64,000 bases of DNA from Plicaturopsis crispa FD-325 SS-3 (Eukaryota; Basidiomycota; Agaricomycetes; Amylocorticiales; Amylocorticiaceae). The stretch lies in contig KN832554.1 in assembly GCA_000827205.1 (NCBI GenBank), forward strand, positions 241,263 through 305,262. The letters run 5' to 3'. The notes under the pieces are model-generated. The model worked only from the letters and a program-made list of their open reading frames with translations, had not been told where the DNA came from and did not search any database. Positions 24,001-35,179 of this stretch are shown piece by piece. The stretch's first letter is position 1. Each line of letters starts with the position of its first letter. The position numbers were made by a program, and so were the translations under genes.

Positions 24001-27000
24001 CTTTGATTAAGGACCTACGATACTCACGGAAGTTATTCTCAGATGTGTCGTGCCGACTTCGAGGACTACAGGCATCCGCATTTGATGCGCCTGTCTCATT
24101 GTCACATCTGTGAAACCGTCCCGGAGCTCTTCCTCCAATGTACCTAGAAAGCCGAGTCAACACAGATGATAGGAAGCATATACAACCGGAAGGACACACT
24201 AGCATTGACGAGCGGAGCTACACAAGGCACCGGAACAAAATCCAGAAGCTCAGCAACCGATGAGCAGGCTTTGAACTCCCCTGAGAGCCGTGTACCTAGG
24301 CAATCATTGTAAGCTAAGTAACAATGAGTTATAGATGCCCTACCTGCAGAAATGTTATACAACCTTCTCAGGTACTTCTGAGTGGTTGAATTGGGGTTGA
24401 GAATGTATGCCGCCGTGAAACGCTCCCGCACATCGAGAGGTATTAGTTCCGTGCAATACTTCATTGAATGCACCGGAATTTCCGACATTGATGTAAAAGA
24501 GGTGCAGTCGAGAATAATCTCGAATGTCCTCTCTGCATAGTTAGGAGAAGTCAAAGTCTGGGTATCGCGGTAAGCCATGAGGTCCGCGTCACAGGATTAG
24601 TGACGCACTTTGAAGATATGAAACATGAGAAGTTCAATATCTAAAACCTCGACGTCAATCTTGGCCATAAACAACACGAAGACGGCAGTCTCCTCCTGCG
24701 CTTGCTGTTAGAAGATGATGCTATGCGTAGTGAAATGGAAATCTCACCTTCGGCCCAGGCGCTTCCACGAACAGGTGACGCACAGAGTCTGTATTGCGAT
24801 GTGCATATCGGCCCATAAGATCCAGGTACTCCCGGTGATCGTGAGTGGTCGCGGTGGACAGCCGAGGGACATCTAGAGGCTGTCCCAGCTCAACCAAGAC
24901 AGCGCACAAGTTGTCCCAAGCGCGTTTCCCAGTGACGGCCGCAGATTCCCCGTTTTCTGCGGTGGACTTCGCGTAGCTGAGGAGGTCTTTACCAATCTTA
25001 TCTGCGTGCTTATGGAAGAAACGATGTAGCACGGTCGCATCTGTATCGTCAGATGTAGTCCCTAACCACTCGTCGGTGTCATCGTCTGTCGCGGAGGTCG
25101 AGAATTTCTGTATAGATTGTGTTAAAATTGTAGTTGATCGGGTCAGCATAAGGAGAGGCTCACGTAGACATCGCTCAGGTACCGCGTCATATTCACGATG
25201 TTATCCTCTAGGAAAGGGTTTAGGACCACCATATGCGCCTCTTTCCCAAAGAAGATGTTGTTCGCCAAGTTCTGCACGACCTTGGCAATGACCATGAGAC
25301 CCCGACGAAGAACTAGTTGATTCTCCTTGGGAACTTCGATGTCGACGATTTCAGGAGCGACAATAGCAGGCGAAATAAACCTTGATGAAGGATCAGATGC
25401 ACGCCCGCGACTGTGATTGACGCAAAACAAACCTCAGAAATATAAACGCTCCGATAGCAGCAAATTTTGCCTCTGGCCAGACCTCAGCGCTACTCATATT
25501 GTCAGTGAGCGTGGCTGCAGAACTATCATCGCAACTTACACTGATTGTGCGATATGTGCACATATTTCCCGGAACATGCTGGTGGATAATGCATGAGCAG
25601 CGTCAAATTGAAGAGTTGTCGGTCGACTCACGAAGGAAGTGCAGGAATCGAATGTGTTACAATGGCGAGGAAGTTTTGCGTCACCATTTCCACGTTCTTC
25701 TGGTTCTGTCGCACGTCCTGGTCTGCAGCTTTGGCGGGGTCAACATCGTAGCCATATCCTGCTGGCATGGAAGTCATGGTTTTGATCAGCGGTTGAATGA
25801 GACTACGGAGGTAGTTGTAGCCATGGATCTTCGCAAAGGCAGAAAGGAAGCGAGTGCATGTCGAATTTCCGCGAAACAGGGCGGATTCGTTTTCTACCGA
25901 ACGTATTCAGTCAATCATAGGGAAGCTAAACAAATTATCCACCGACCTGTCTGGGCGACTTCGCGATCGATCATAACTTTCAGCAAGGACATCAATGCTG
26001 GACGTGTATCAAACAGGTTCAGCAGGACTGAAATCATGATGTCCACCTCCCCTGGCGGGCAAGTTTCGCAGATCGCAACAGCCAATATCATCTATAATGC
26101 TTAGATAAGTATTGCGACCCGTTAAAGATGACAAGGAGTACTCGCGTCAGACCCCTTGACCAACTACCATCGGTTTGAAGCACATTAGCACGAAAAATTC
26201 AAGGCCATAGGCAAAATCATACCTCGCACAGCCGGCTTTTTTTGGACACCAAACTCGACTCCTCGTGTGGTTCGAACTTGGTTCCCTGACCAAGCACTCG
26301 AGCAAAGACATGTGCAAAGATGGCTCGCTTTCCAAGGTCACGGTCATACGCCAAAGGAAGACAATGCTTGAACCCGTGCTCGGTGTTGGCGCTGACAAGA
26401 TGTGATAGTCCAGTGATAACGAGGTCTCGAAGTTCGGCTTCTCTTTGGGAAACCCGTATCCGCTTTGAACGTGTCAAATGAGCATTCAGCGATACCGAAA
26501 ATGAAGAAGCACAAACCTGTTGCATGGAAGGCACGTCGGAGACACTGTCTGACGTCTACAATTGGTTTCGTATGCTCAACTACAGTCTGTTCAGCAAGAT
26601 TCATGACGCAGATACGCACCGGAAGGTCTGTCTGACACAGCTGGAAACCACGCAGCAATGTCCCGGAGTAACGGTGGAAGAGCCTGGACACGACATGGCT
26701 AGAGTCATCTCCGCCAGTTTGCTCGGCAGTGATTTGATCAAGAGGGCGAAGCTGTAATCTGTCTAGGAGCTTGACAGCAGTCCGTAAGCAGGCTAGATTG
26801 AGCTCGAACTGTATGCGAACAGTATCTCCGTCGCCAACCTAGCAGGACAAATAGCAATAGTCAAGTTGGGCGAGAGCGACGGGTCAGTTAGTTACTTACA
26901 TGCGCCGGGTCCTGTATCCACTCCATAATGATGTCCAAACACGCGTTACGAGCTCCTGTGTCCTTGCGCAAGGTTAACGTATCAGTTCTTTCACAAACTC

Positions 27001-30000
27001 TGTCGCAAAGCGCACAGAATTTGATCTTTATCCGATGAGCAGATGGATCGTTGAAACGAGCGACGAATTCTGCGAGGGCTAGTAAGGTAGAGCTGATGTC
27101 CATGCCCAGAAACTCCTCCGCGAGGACCTGAGAGTTTTCGACAAGCAATTTGAGAACCGCGATAAACTGAAACGGTGCCCGCCGAGTCAGCTTCTTCCGG
27201 TCCAAAAGTTTCTATATGTTACCTGGTCAAGACAAAGCGCAAAGCTGGCTGTCAGGGTCGACCCCGCGCCTTTCGTGATGTCGCGGATGACTCTGTGCGA
27301 CAACCTCATGAGCGGCGTCCGCAAACACAGAGAGTAGCACGTACTCGTCGAGATGCTTCAAAAGCTTGGAATAAAGCTTGGGGCTTAGCTCCGACCCCAA
27401 GGCGTCTCTAGCCACATCTCGAACTGCCACAGAATCGACTACTAGCAGATCGGTGAGGGCAGCGATATAAGCGGTCACCAGTGAGCTGGGTTTTTGCAGA
27501 ACGCGCATTTGATCCGGAAGGTATTGCACTGGAATGACCGAGACGAGACCACTCGGATTGTGATCTTCAGATGCACAGGCACCACCAAAGGCGGCTAAAA
27601 ACAAGGTCAGATTTCGCCATTCCCACTCCTTGTCCTAGAATTGTTCATTAGACCAAGTTTTGCTAATCAAGGGGCAGCACACACCTCCATATCTTCCCGA
27701 AGACGAGGGATAGATTCGGACGATCCCCCGTTCAGTGGTGAGGGGATCACATACTCCGTGAGATCTCGCCATCTCCAGTAGCATTCCTCCCAAACGGCAA
27801 TATGTGTCGGTGAGGGGTACGCTATGAGACGTACAAGCTTCCTGACGCGTTTCTGGTGGCCGACCCGGCCTTTCACCGATCTGAGTAACCGACACTTCGA
27901 GCATAACATGAAACTGAGACTCACCTACGACCATGACCTTCGGATCGCCGAGTTGTTCATAGATGGGATTTCGCTTGGAGCGATCGTCGTCGGCTAGGCC
28001 TTCGTTCACGGGGGCACCCGGCTGACGCTCGGCTCTAGCAATGAGACGGAGCCCACGGGCTGCAACATTCGATACATGGCTGTCAGCGCATGTGAGAGAG
28101 ACCAAATACGCGATCTCCGCGAGTGCGAACGCAGGCAGTCGTTCCGGAGACAGTATTATATCTCTTGCATGGTCGGCCTGCATTAGTCGGTGAGATGTTT
28201 GTCAACGCCTTGGCCATATTCCGTACCTGCGGCTCCTTGTCGTAAAGCTCCAATATCTGGAAGATAATGTTCACCCACAGCCGCTGACTCTTGGTGTCAC
28301 TCCGAGAGTGAAGAAGAGCTGTCGACTGCGTAATTATGTTTTCGGATCTGGAAGCGTGAGCACACGTTAAGATTTCTCTGGGATGAGGGGATACTAACGT
28401 CGAAAACTCACAGGCCACGACTCATCCATGTGACAACGGTCTCGAAATAAGGATCACTAGGTTGCATCTGGAATGTGAGCTCGCCCCAGACCCGGAACGC
28501 AGAAGCGCAGGATATCTTGATAGCATCGTCGATCGACGAGGTCCAAAGCTTTTGCGCAGCCATGACCAAGTCGTTGACCTCTGATTTTTGCAAGTCAGTC
28601 ACGAAGAACGTAGCGTGATACCGCCAAAGGGTTATGAGCGCGAAAAGGAAGAGCTCTCGGTCAGACAGATTTTCCGAGGTGTAGCGCTTCGCTTTTGGTC
28701 TGGATGACGGCCGTTTCATGTTGCCGTGCCTGTCGACTTCGTGGCGACGTGTGAGCACAGCCTAGGTATTGTCAGTCAGATAGAGCAATGGTAGACACAG
28801 AGAAAACAATTCTTGCCTGGTAAACAGCCCGCAATCGAATGCCAGCAGACATCTGCAAGTTGTCCAGGGAGCACTGCCAGGGCATCCGGGGAGCCTATAC
28901 ACATTATGAGCAAGAAGTTAATCTGGCCAACGAGATATATACGAACTTCAGCAGCGAGTGTAAGACAAGCCTTCATTGCAGCGATCTTGACAGCGTCAGA
29001 CCGCTCGGGCTCCAGACATGACATGAAGGCCGGGATAGACTCCGACTCGGGGAGCAGTCGGAAAACACAGACGAGTGCTTCGGCGGACACCGCAACGTCG
29101 ATCTCGTCGATAGCATCCCAAAATGGTTTCCCGCTGGCAGTTTTATACATGGCCCTCTGTGATTACGCTATTAACGCCCAAAGCAATGGGCTTACAACGT
29201 GGAATGTCACCTTGATTTCATGCGCAATGTCACTTGCGATAATTCGCAACGGTACTTCCTCCTCGGGAGTCACAAATGCGGCAGCTCTGCACATGTCCAG
29301 TGCACAGATCATGGCCACGTCAGCCAACTTTGAGTTCGTGTTGGCATGCTTGACGATATCTTCGACAAAACGGTTCTCCTATAATACATGAGACCTGGGC
29401 CAGGAGACGAGAAACTGATGACGCACCTTGCGATACGAGTGCTTCTGCGCACCCAGGCCGAAGTGATTTAGTTGAAAGTCACTCGAGAGGCGTTCCGATG
29501 ATATACAGTTCAGGACAGCTAACGTAGGCCATAAACTCCTCTCGATGCCAGGTTCCATCAACGAATAGATGACATCGAAGACACGCTCTGGCTTGCCATC
29601 CATGCCACCTTTCGTCCGGAGAGCCTCATTGAACTCGGCCGGGAAGACGTTGATCCAATTCCACAGAGCAGACCGTAGAGGGACGACGACCGCGACTTTG
29701 GCTTCCCTTTTGAGATTGATGAGGAGCGAGGATAATTCTGATGAGCTGTCAGTACCGGCAGAAAACAATTTCCGAGATAACCGTACCGTGGAGGATCTGA
29801 AGTAGACGCGTCCTATCCATGACACTATGCGTCATGAGCGAGATATCGATCGTGTCAGGGTTTTCCTCTGATGTGCTAGCCAAGAAGTGGATCCTTGCGC
29901 GAAGACGCGTGAACACAACGGTCCAGTTCGACGCGGAAAGATGGTAGACAATCCTGCCAGCGAATTTCGCTATCAGCATGTTCAGTGCCAAAGGCGACTT

Positions 30001-31137
30001 CGCCAGCATCGCGTGCGTCTTTTCGAACGTCAAGTCCCGCGTAGGGATGGGTATCGTTGAGCCCGAGCTTACGGAACCTGACTTAACCGAATTTGCAGAA
30101 TGTCGCGTCCGTAGCCAAGGGCCGCCGGGGTTCATGATACGCTCCGGTGACTCTCCAGAGCTGTTGTAGATATCGGACGACGCGGGTATGTCGACGGACT
30201 CGAAATCCTGCAGGGAAGCATCGATGCTGAGGCTCGATGCGGCGACGAGCCGCACTTCAGGGGGCGCGGTTTGCCGCAGAAACATGACCATTACGCTTAA
30301 TATATATCGTGCGCAGTTTTCATCTAAGGGTGGCGGGTCGGTAGTTTGTGGAGGCGTAGACCCCGAAAATTCCGAAGATCGTTGGCGGCTCGTCCGCGAG
30401 CCAGGAGGAAGGGGGGAGTCCGGAAACATGCTGGACCCCGGTGATTGTTTGCTTGTACGAGAGCCAGGACGTGTAAAGTCTTTGTTCGAGACCCAACGCG
30501 CGGCCATCGAAACAGCCAAAACCTTGAGAATGAATAGTTGGGACTGGAGGACCTCCACCGACCAGTTCCCAGCGTCGATTTGCTACACACACGCGAGGTT
30601 AGAGTGATTCCACGGTCATCTATGATAGGATTACGCACTTTCGACAGCCGTTCTAGCTGCTCGCTCAACGCGAGCGCGATGAGGTCGAGCGAATCGTAAG
30701 ACAACTCGACAAGTGACTCCACAGTCTGTATTGTTGCGGCATCTGCCTCAACCACATCGATCGAAAATCCAGAGTTGCACGGAAGCTAAGGTGTAAAACG
30801 TCAATCGTCGCGTCGAACTCGCCGAATGAAAGAAATCTCCCGCGACTCGTGAATATGGTCGGATAATACCACGGTCGCGCAATTTTGGTCCCCTTCATAA
30901 GACTGGTATGCAGCTCACCTTATTTCGCAGCCGATTAACCAACACATGGACCATTTTCTGCTGTGGGGTGGACGATGCGCTCTGTTGTGCTATGGACGAC
31001 GGCTGCGTGGATAGTGGCTGTTGCTGCTGACCGAGTGCATACTGCGACTCGTTGCTCCTATGAGCGCGAGATGAGTTTGGTACGCTATTTGAGGATGCGT
31101 TTGCGGTGGCGGAAGCAGAGGGACGTCGAGACGGCAT
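21067..31137 (-). CDS. IRA1: Neurofibromin/IRA-type Ras GTPase-activating protein
   Basis: This is a very large RasGAP that switches Ras-GTP off and so restrains the cAMP/PKA and MAPK pathways. The N-terminus is low-complexity ([16 protein letters not shown]...), then several kilobases encode helical HEAT-like segments typical of neurofibromin. The GAP domain lies at roughly 25.1-26.6 kb. It has the arginine-finger motif LFRGNS (finger Arg codon at 25871-25873), [19 protein letters not shown], and FLR split by an intron from [10 protein letters not shown], then [21 protein letters not shown] Sec14/PH-like module follows at about 23.8-24.6 kb ([40 protein letters not shown]). A long helical C-terminus ends in [14 protein letters not shown]. 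Key GAP residues are present, so it looks active. It has dozens of short introns, not all placed. The frame is open to an earlier ATG (31236). Confidence 0.88.
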
Positions 31138-32919
31138 GTCTGCGACGAAACCTGCTGGATCCGACGTCCAAGGCGATTTACGAGAGTAGATTCCGGCGTC
31201 GTGTTGTAAGAATATAGAGAGATAAAATGGCGGCAAGCTCTGAGCGAGATAGATAGTGCACAGGCAGGACTACAACGGGTGTACCTGGCGATATGGGAGA
31301 CCCCGCCCAGCGCCTGAAGTCGAGGAGGGAAATGCAGGAAACGTCGAAGATGAAACGCAAAACCCGCCGCCTCGCGTACTGGACACCAATTGATGAGAAC
31401 TTATGTAAGCCCTGTCCTACGGGCCGCCTTCTGCGCGTTCTTTACTTCCCGTCCTCGGTGCCTTCGTCGTTTGCAAATATCGATCTCAAATACTGCAACT
31501 TTGCAATTCCGTGCTATACCGTGCACCATACATGGCAGAACAGATCAAATGCGAGATGCAGCCACTGCCACACTTATGCCTCGACGCGCGCGGTCCGAGG
31601 GTTGCAATGGTTGCCCCCCAAACCGTTAGTGAATCCAAGTGGCAGTGGCAATCTAGAGTCCCAAAGCTTGAATAAACGCGTCGGGTCGTGTCCAGTTGGC
31701 AATTGTCGCTAGGGCAACGCGTCTTGTCACTGTCGGCGGCGGCAGCTCGGCGTGGTCAATCGCGGCGAGAAATACCAACGGTGCCGAGGGGCACGCGTTT
31801 CCTGAGCTACGCGTGCAACCTTACATATATTTTCCCCCGTCCCGGACGAGTCCCAAAAAATTCCTGACCGCCCGTCGAATCGCATATATTGATATGCACC
31901 ACATAACACGTTTGAGGAGCATGCCGGTCTGGAACATGTTCCAGCTATTGCAATGGAGATGCGCGAGGAGGATGACGTGTAGGCCGTCCCTGCTGGATGC
32001 TCAGAATTAGCTAAGAGGATATTGCATTCAACCGTAGATGCTTGCCGGATTGGTGTTTGTAAAGCCATGGTAATAGTAACGCCCGGCATCGAGTTAAGCG
32101 GAGCCATGACCAAAGCGAGTGTGCTTGAAGTGGCAGCGTCTAGAGAGTTCCTAGTTAGCGTAGCGGGTAGTCAGTCGCTACACCGTGACGACGAAAAGAG
32201 TCTCAGAGTACCCAGTCATCATACATCTTATATTCAGAGGTAAGCCACTGCACATGCCAACGTAAGTCACCCTCCGGACGCACCTCATTCCTGAACACAA
32301 TAGACCCTCTGCTGCATCGCATAGACGATAGCCATGCTGAGAGGGATAACAGCACAGGCGTCCACGCTTCGATATAACAATGTAACGCTGTCTCGACTCG
32401 GCGCAAAGCTAATCACTTTGGGGACAGGACCGTGGGCAAAGATAGCTCGGGGATACGCGACGTTGAGCAAATATGACTAGAGCGGTGCATGAGAATTTTG
32501 TAAATATCAGCTCACACGCCATTACAAGAGAAGTAAGCTGTAGGGAGAATCACTCACCATCATGTTTCATGACCTGGTTATCCGTGAACTTCCTCTCGCC
32601 GGGTGTGAAGTGTCAATGCTGGACTGTTGTCTAGACGCGAATAATTATATAGTGCGTTCTTTAAACGCGGGAAGTAAGCCCGCGGCACGTCGCGAGTGGC
32701 ACAGGCTGGTATGCTCCCGAGACATGCATCCCAATCGTGTTTCAGCGTGCGCGTATCGAGTTCTAAAAAACAATGGTGGCTGAAAGGTGAGCGTTCATGT
32801 AAGTACGCGTCATGATCATCTACGCAGTCCACGTACATCGTTGATTAAATAGCTATAAGCGCTTACGGTCCGAGATGCTTGATCTATCTGGGAGAACAAT
32901 GGAGGGGTTGGTGATGTGG
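31138..32919. other. Gene-poor spacer left of the MITE
   Basis: This is the left part of a 4 kb stretch without a supported gene. Several 60-130 codon frames exist on both strands, but none has family motifs or coherent splice partners. On the minus strand near 32280-32470 a hydrophobic piece (SMAIVYAMQQRVY) vaguely resembles a TM segment of the DUF6533 family. It cannot be extended, so at most it is a relic. The 100 bp next to the RasGAP start would hold its promoter. Confidence 0.35.
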
Positions 32920-33423
32920 CACAGAACAGGACCCCCGACAACCCCCCAAGATGTATGTTTTTTCTGAGGGGGTCAACATCCGGATGGGGTGCTGTCTGCC
33001 GGACGCCGTTGGCATCCGGAAATCGGTTATACATCAGCCAAAATGCGGTTCGTATCCGGAAAGTGGCACATACATCAAAAATCGCAAAAATCCCGAAAAA
33101 ATCGTAAAAAAATCGCTACTGCGCCAACAGAGCTGAATGGTACGAGGAGATGCTCGAGTGTGCAGAGAATGATATTTTGTCCTCAGACGACGGTCTTGCA
33201 GGTGTCTGAGCCTCGCCACGGCCTAAGCTCGACCAAATCTTGCATCCGGATTTTGCACAGACCTGCACCTCGCCGCGTCTTGCATCCGGACATTTGCACA
33301 AACCTTGGCGCAAAAATTGGCCATTTGGCATCCGGATTTAAAGAGACCTCCGGCGCTACGCGCCGTTTCGCATCCGGACTGAAAACACACATTTTGGGTG
33401 GTTGTCGGGGGTCCTCACAGAAC
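32920..33423. mobile_element. hAT-like MITE with 8-bp target-site duplication
   Basis: The element itself spans 32928-33415 (488 bp). Its ends are terminal inverted repeats that match over 34 bp with three mismatches, each beginning AGGACCCCCGACAACC. They are flanked by the identical 8-mer CACAGAAC (32920-32927 and 33416-33423). An 8-bp duplication is the mark of hAT-superfamily insertion. The interior has no transposase-length frame, so it is non-autonomous. It carries seven copies of ATCCGGA, clustered near both ends (starts 32978, 33014, 33054, 33244, 33284, 33330, 33372). Such subterminal repeats are where hAT transposases bind. Intact ends and a perfect duplication suggest a fairly recent insertion. 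Confidence 0.85.
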
Positions 33424-35179
33424 AGGCTGGAGCAGGTTGCGCACAAACCAACTTGAACAAGGAGGTCCACATCTGTGGAATGAATCGCGATCGCGATCGA
33501 TGGGTGCACTTGCAGTGTGGTCTATGACGCCGGTGGCGACGCTATGCCGGCATCGGGAGGTCAGTTCGACATCAGACTGACGAGGGACCATCGCATCAAG
33601 GGCGCAGCTGTGAATTTTCAATATCTTCAGCGCGAGAAAAAAAAAGGACCCAGAAATCATGCATCTACCTGTGACGGGAGGGATGCATAACAATAACAAC
33701 CTAGTACAATGGTATGTGTACATAGGCGCAGTTGGTGCTGAGGAGCGGTATAGCCACTCTGTGCACAGACAATTTATGGTCGTCCTCGGAGTCCTGCGAC
33801 ACCGGAAGTAATAGACCCGTCCAGGGCAATTAATATAATGCCACCAATTGTACCGAAGCCACTTCCAGTCATTTCCACAATGTTTAGATGCGGTTTCAGT
33901 ACGAGTTGCGAGAATGAAAGATCACATCGAGAGACCAGAAGAAATGATTGACAAGAGCGCTCTGCGGAGGTGCACTTCTCTATTGAGAGAACAATCGGGG
34001 AATCCAACGTGTATTGACAAGCACACCGCGTGCGATTTAATCACACAGACGAGTCACGACTACGGATTGAGAACAAGCACAGGTGAAGTGGGCCACCACA
34101 CACGAGCCGGATCAGATGGGAGTCGGTTCTGGAGAACAATGGGATTTCGGAGTGCAGCGTAGTTTCTGACCAAACTGGGTGACATGGTCCGGCGCGCGAG
34201 GCAGAGAAAACGAAAATGAGATCGAAAAAAATGCGTATACGCCAGACAAAGTCGCCAGAAAACGATGGAATAAATAGTAAGGCAGAACATACGAAGAACC
34301 ACGGCAGGTTGTGGGAAAGCGTTGAGTCGCGAAGCCATCAGCGACTGGACCCACATGGACCCACAAGAATGATCCAACGCCAAACGGTTAATTTTACTTC
34401 CAATCACTAAACTTACCTCCAAATCTGGTCTTCAACGCTGAAATGCCATTGTTCGCCTTTAAATGTCGCCTCTGAGGTTCTTTGGAGTTACCGCTGGGCT
34501 GCGCGGGCTCTCCTTTTCCGCTTTTCTCGCCTTTTCCGGGTCACAATCAGCGGCTCCTGCATCTGATCGATCCGATGGTGGCTCGGCTCAGACTCAGAGC
34601 CCTTGAGAGCCTCATGTGCCACCAGTTTTTCCGTCTTATTTTACCAGCTTAAGAGGTTCAAAGGGTGTCTTAGTCAAGGTGGCACTGCTGAACTCCGCCA
34701 TTCGCCCCGACTCCGCCTCCTCTTGTCTTCCGCCTCGTCGCTTTCTCTCTTGCGACCGTGTCGTTTCTGGCCCTTTGCCCCCCTTCGCCACATCTCTGCT
34801 TATCCTACGACTATCCCCCACGCCTGTCGCCTCTAACGCCTACCTGGTGGCCTGCACACTGGTCCTATCTATCGCTCTCGCCACGTTCGTCTTTTTTCCA
34901 CCGCTCTCCAGTCCTCTGTCCGCGCTACATACGTTCATCGTCGCTTGCTTCTGTCGCAGTCTTTCTACACGTATTCATATTCTCCGTTTGTGCTGTCGTC
35001 CATTTCACCCATCTAGGCATCGCTCTTCGTACCAAAAGGATCCACAAGAAAAAACATCCAAAACATTGGTTTCAGTTTTCGTCTGCTCTCGGTTCCGCCT
35101 GCTTTTCCCCGCATTGTAATCATTTAAAGCCCTCCCTTTCTCATTCGTACCTACACTCTCCACCCCCCTCTCTATCCTG
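33424..35179. other. Gene-poor spacer and pyrimidine-rich leader of the RRM gene
   Basis: From 33424 to about 34450 no gene could be built; the frames on the minus strand (for example 33774-34007 with a short hydrophobic stretch) lack motifs. From about 34600 to 35179 the plus strand becomes strongly C/T-rich, with long TCTTTC/CTCC runs, and leads straight into the start codon of the NAM8-like gene. This looks like core promoter plus a long 5' UTR. An ATG frame of 167 codons (34616-35119) sits within it and could be a chance or upstream ORF. Confidence 0.45.

Noticed and set aside
32203-32470. Hydrophobic minus-strand frames that resemble a DUF6533 segment
   Set aside because: The similarity is short, needs conflicting frames and cannot be extended to the family's opening or closing motifs; at most a relic.
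33774-34422. Minus-strand frames of 77-120 codons in the gene-poor region
   Set aside because: No family motif, no convincing splice partners, and hydrophobic stretches too short to be sure of.
34616-35119. 167-codon plus-strand frame before the NAM8-like gene
   Set aside because: Composition simply reflects the C/T-rich leader (Leu, Ser, Pro, Phe); kept only as a possible uORF.
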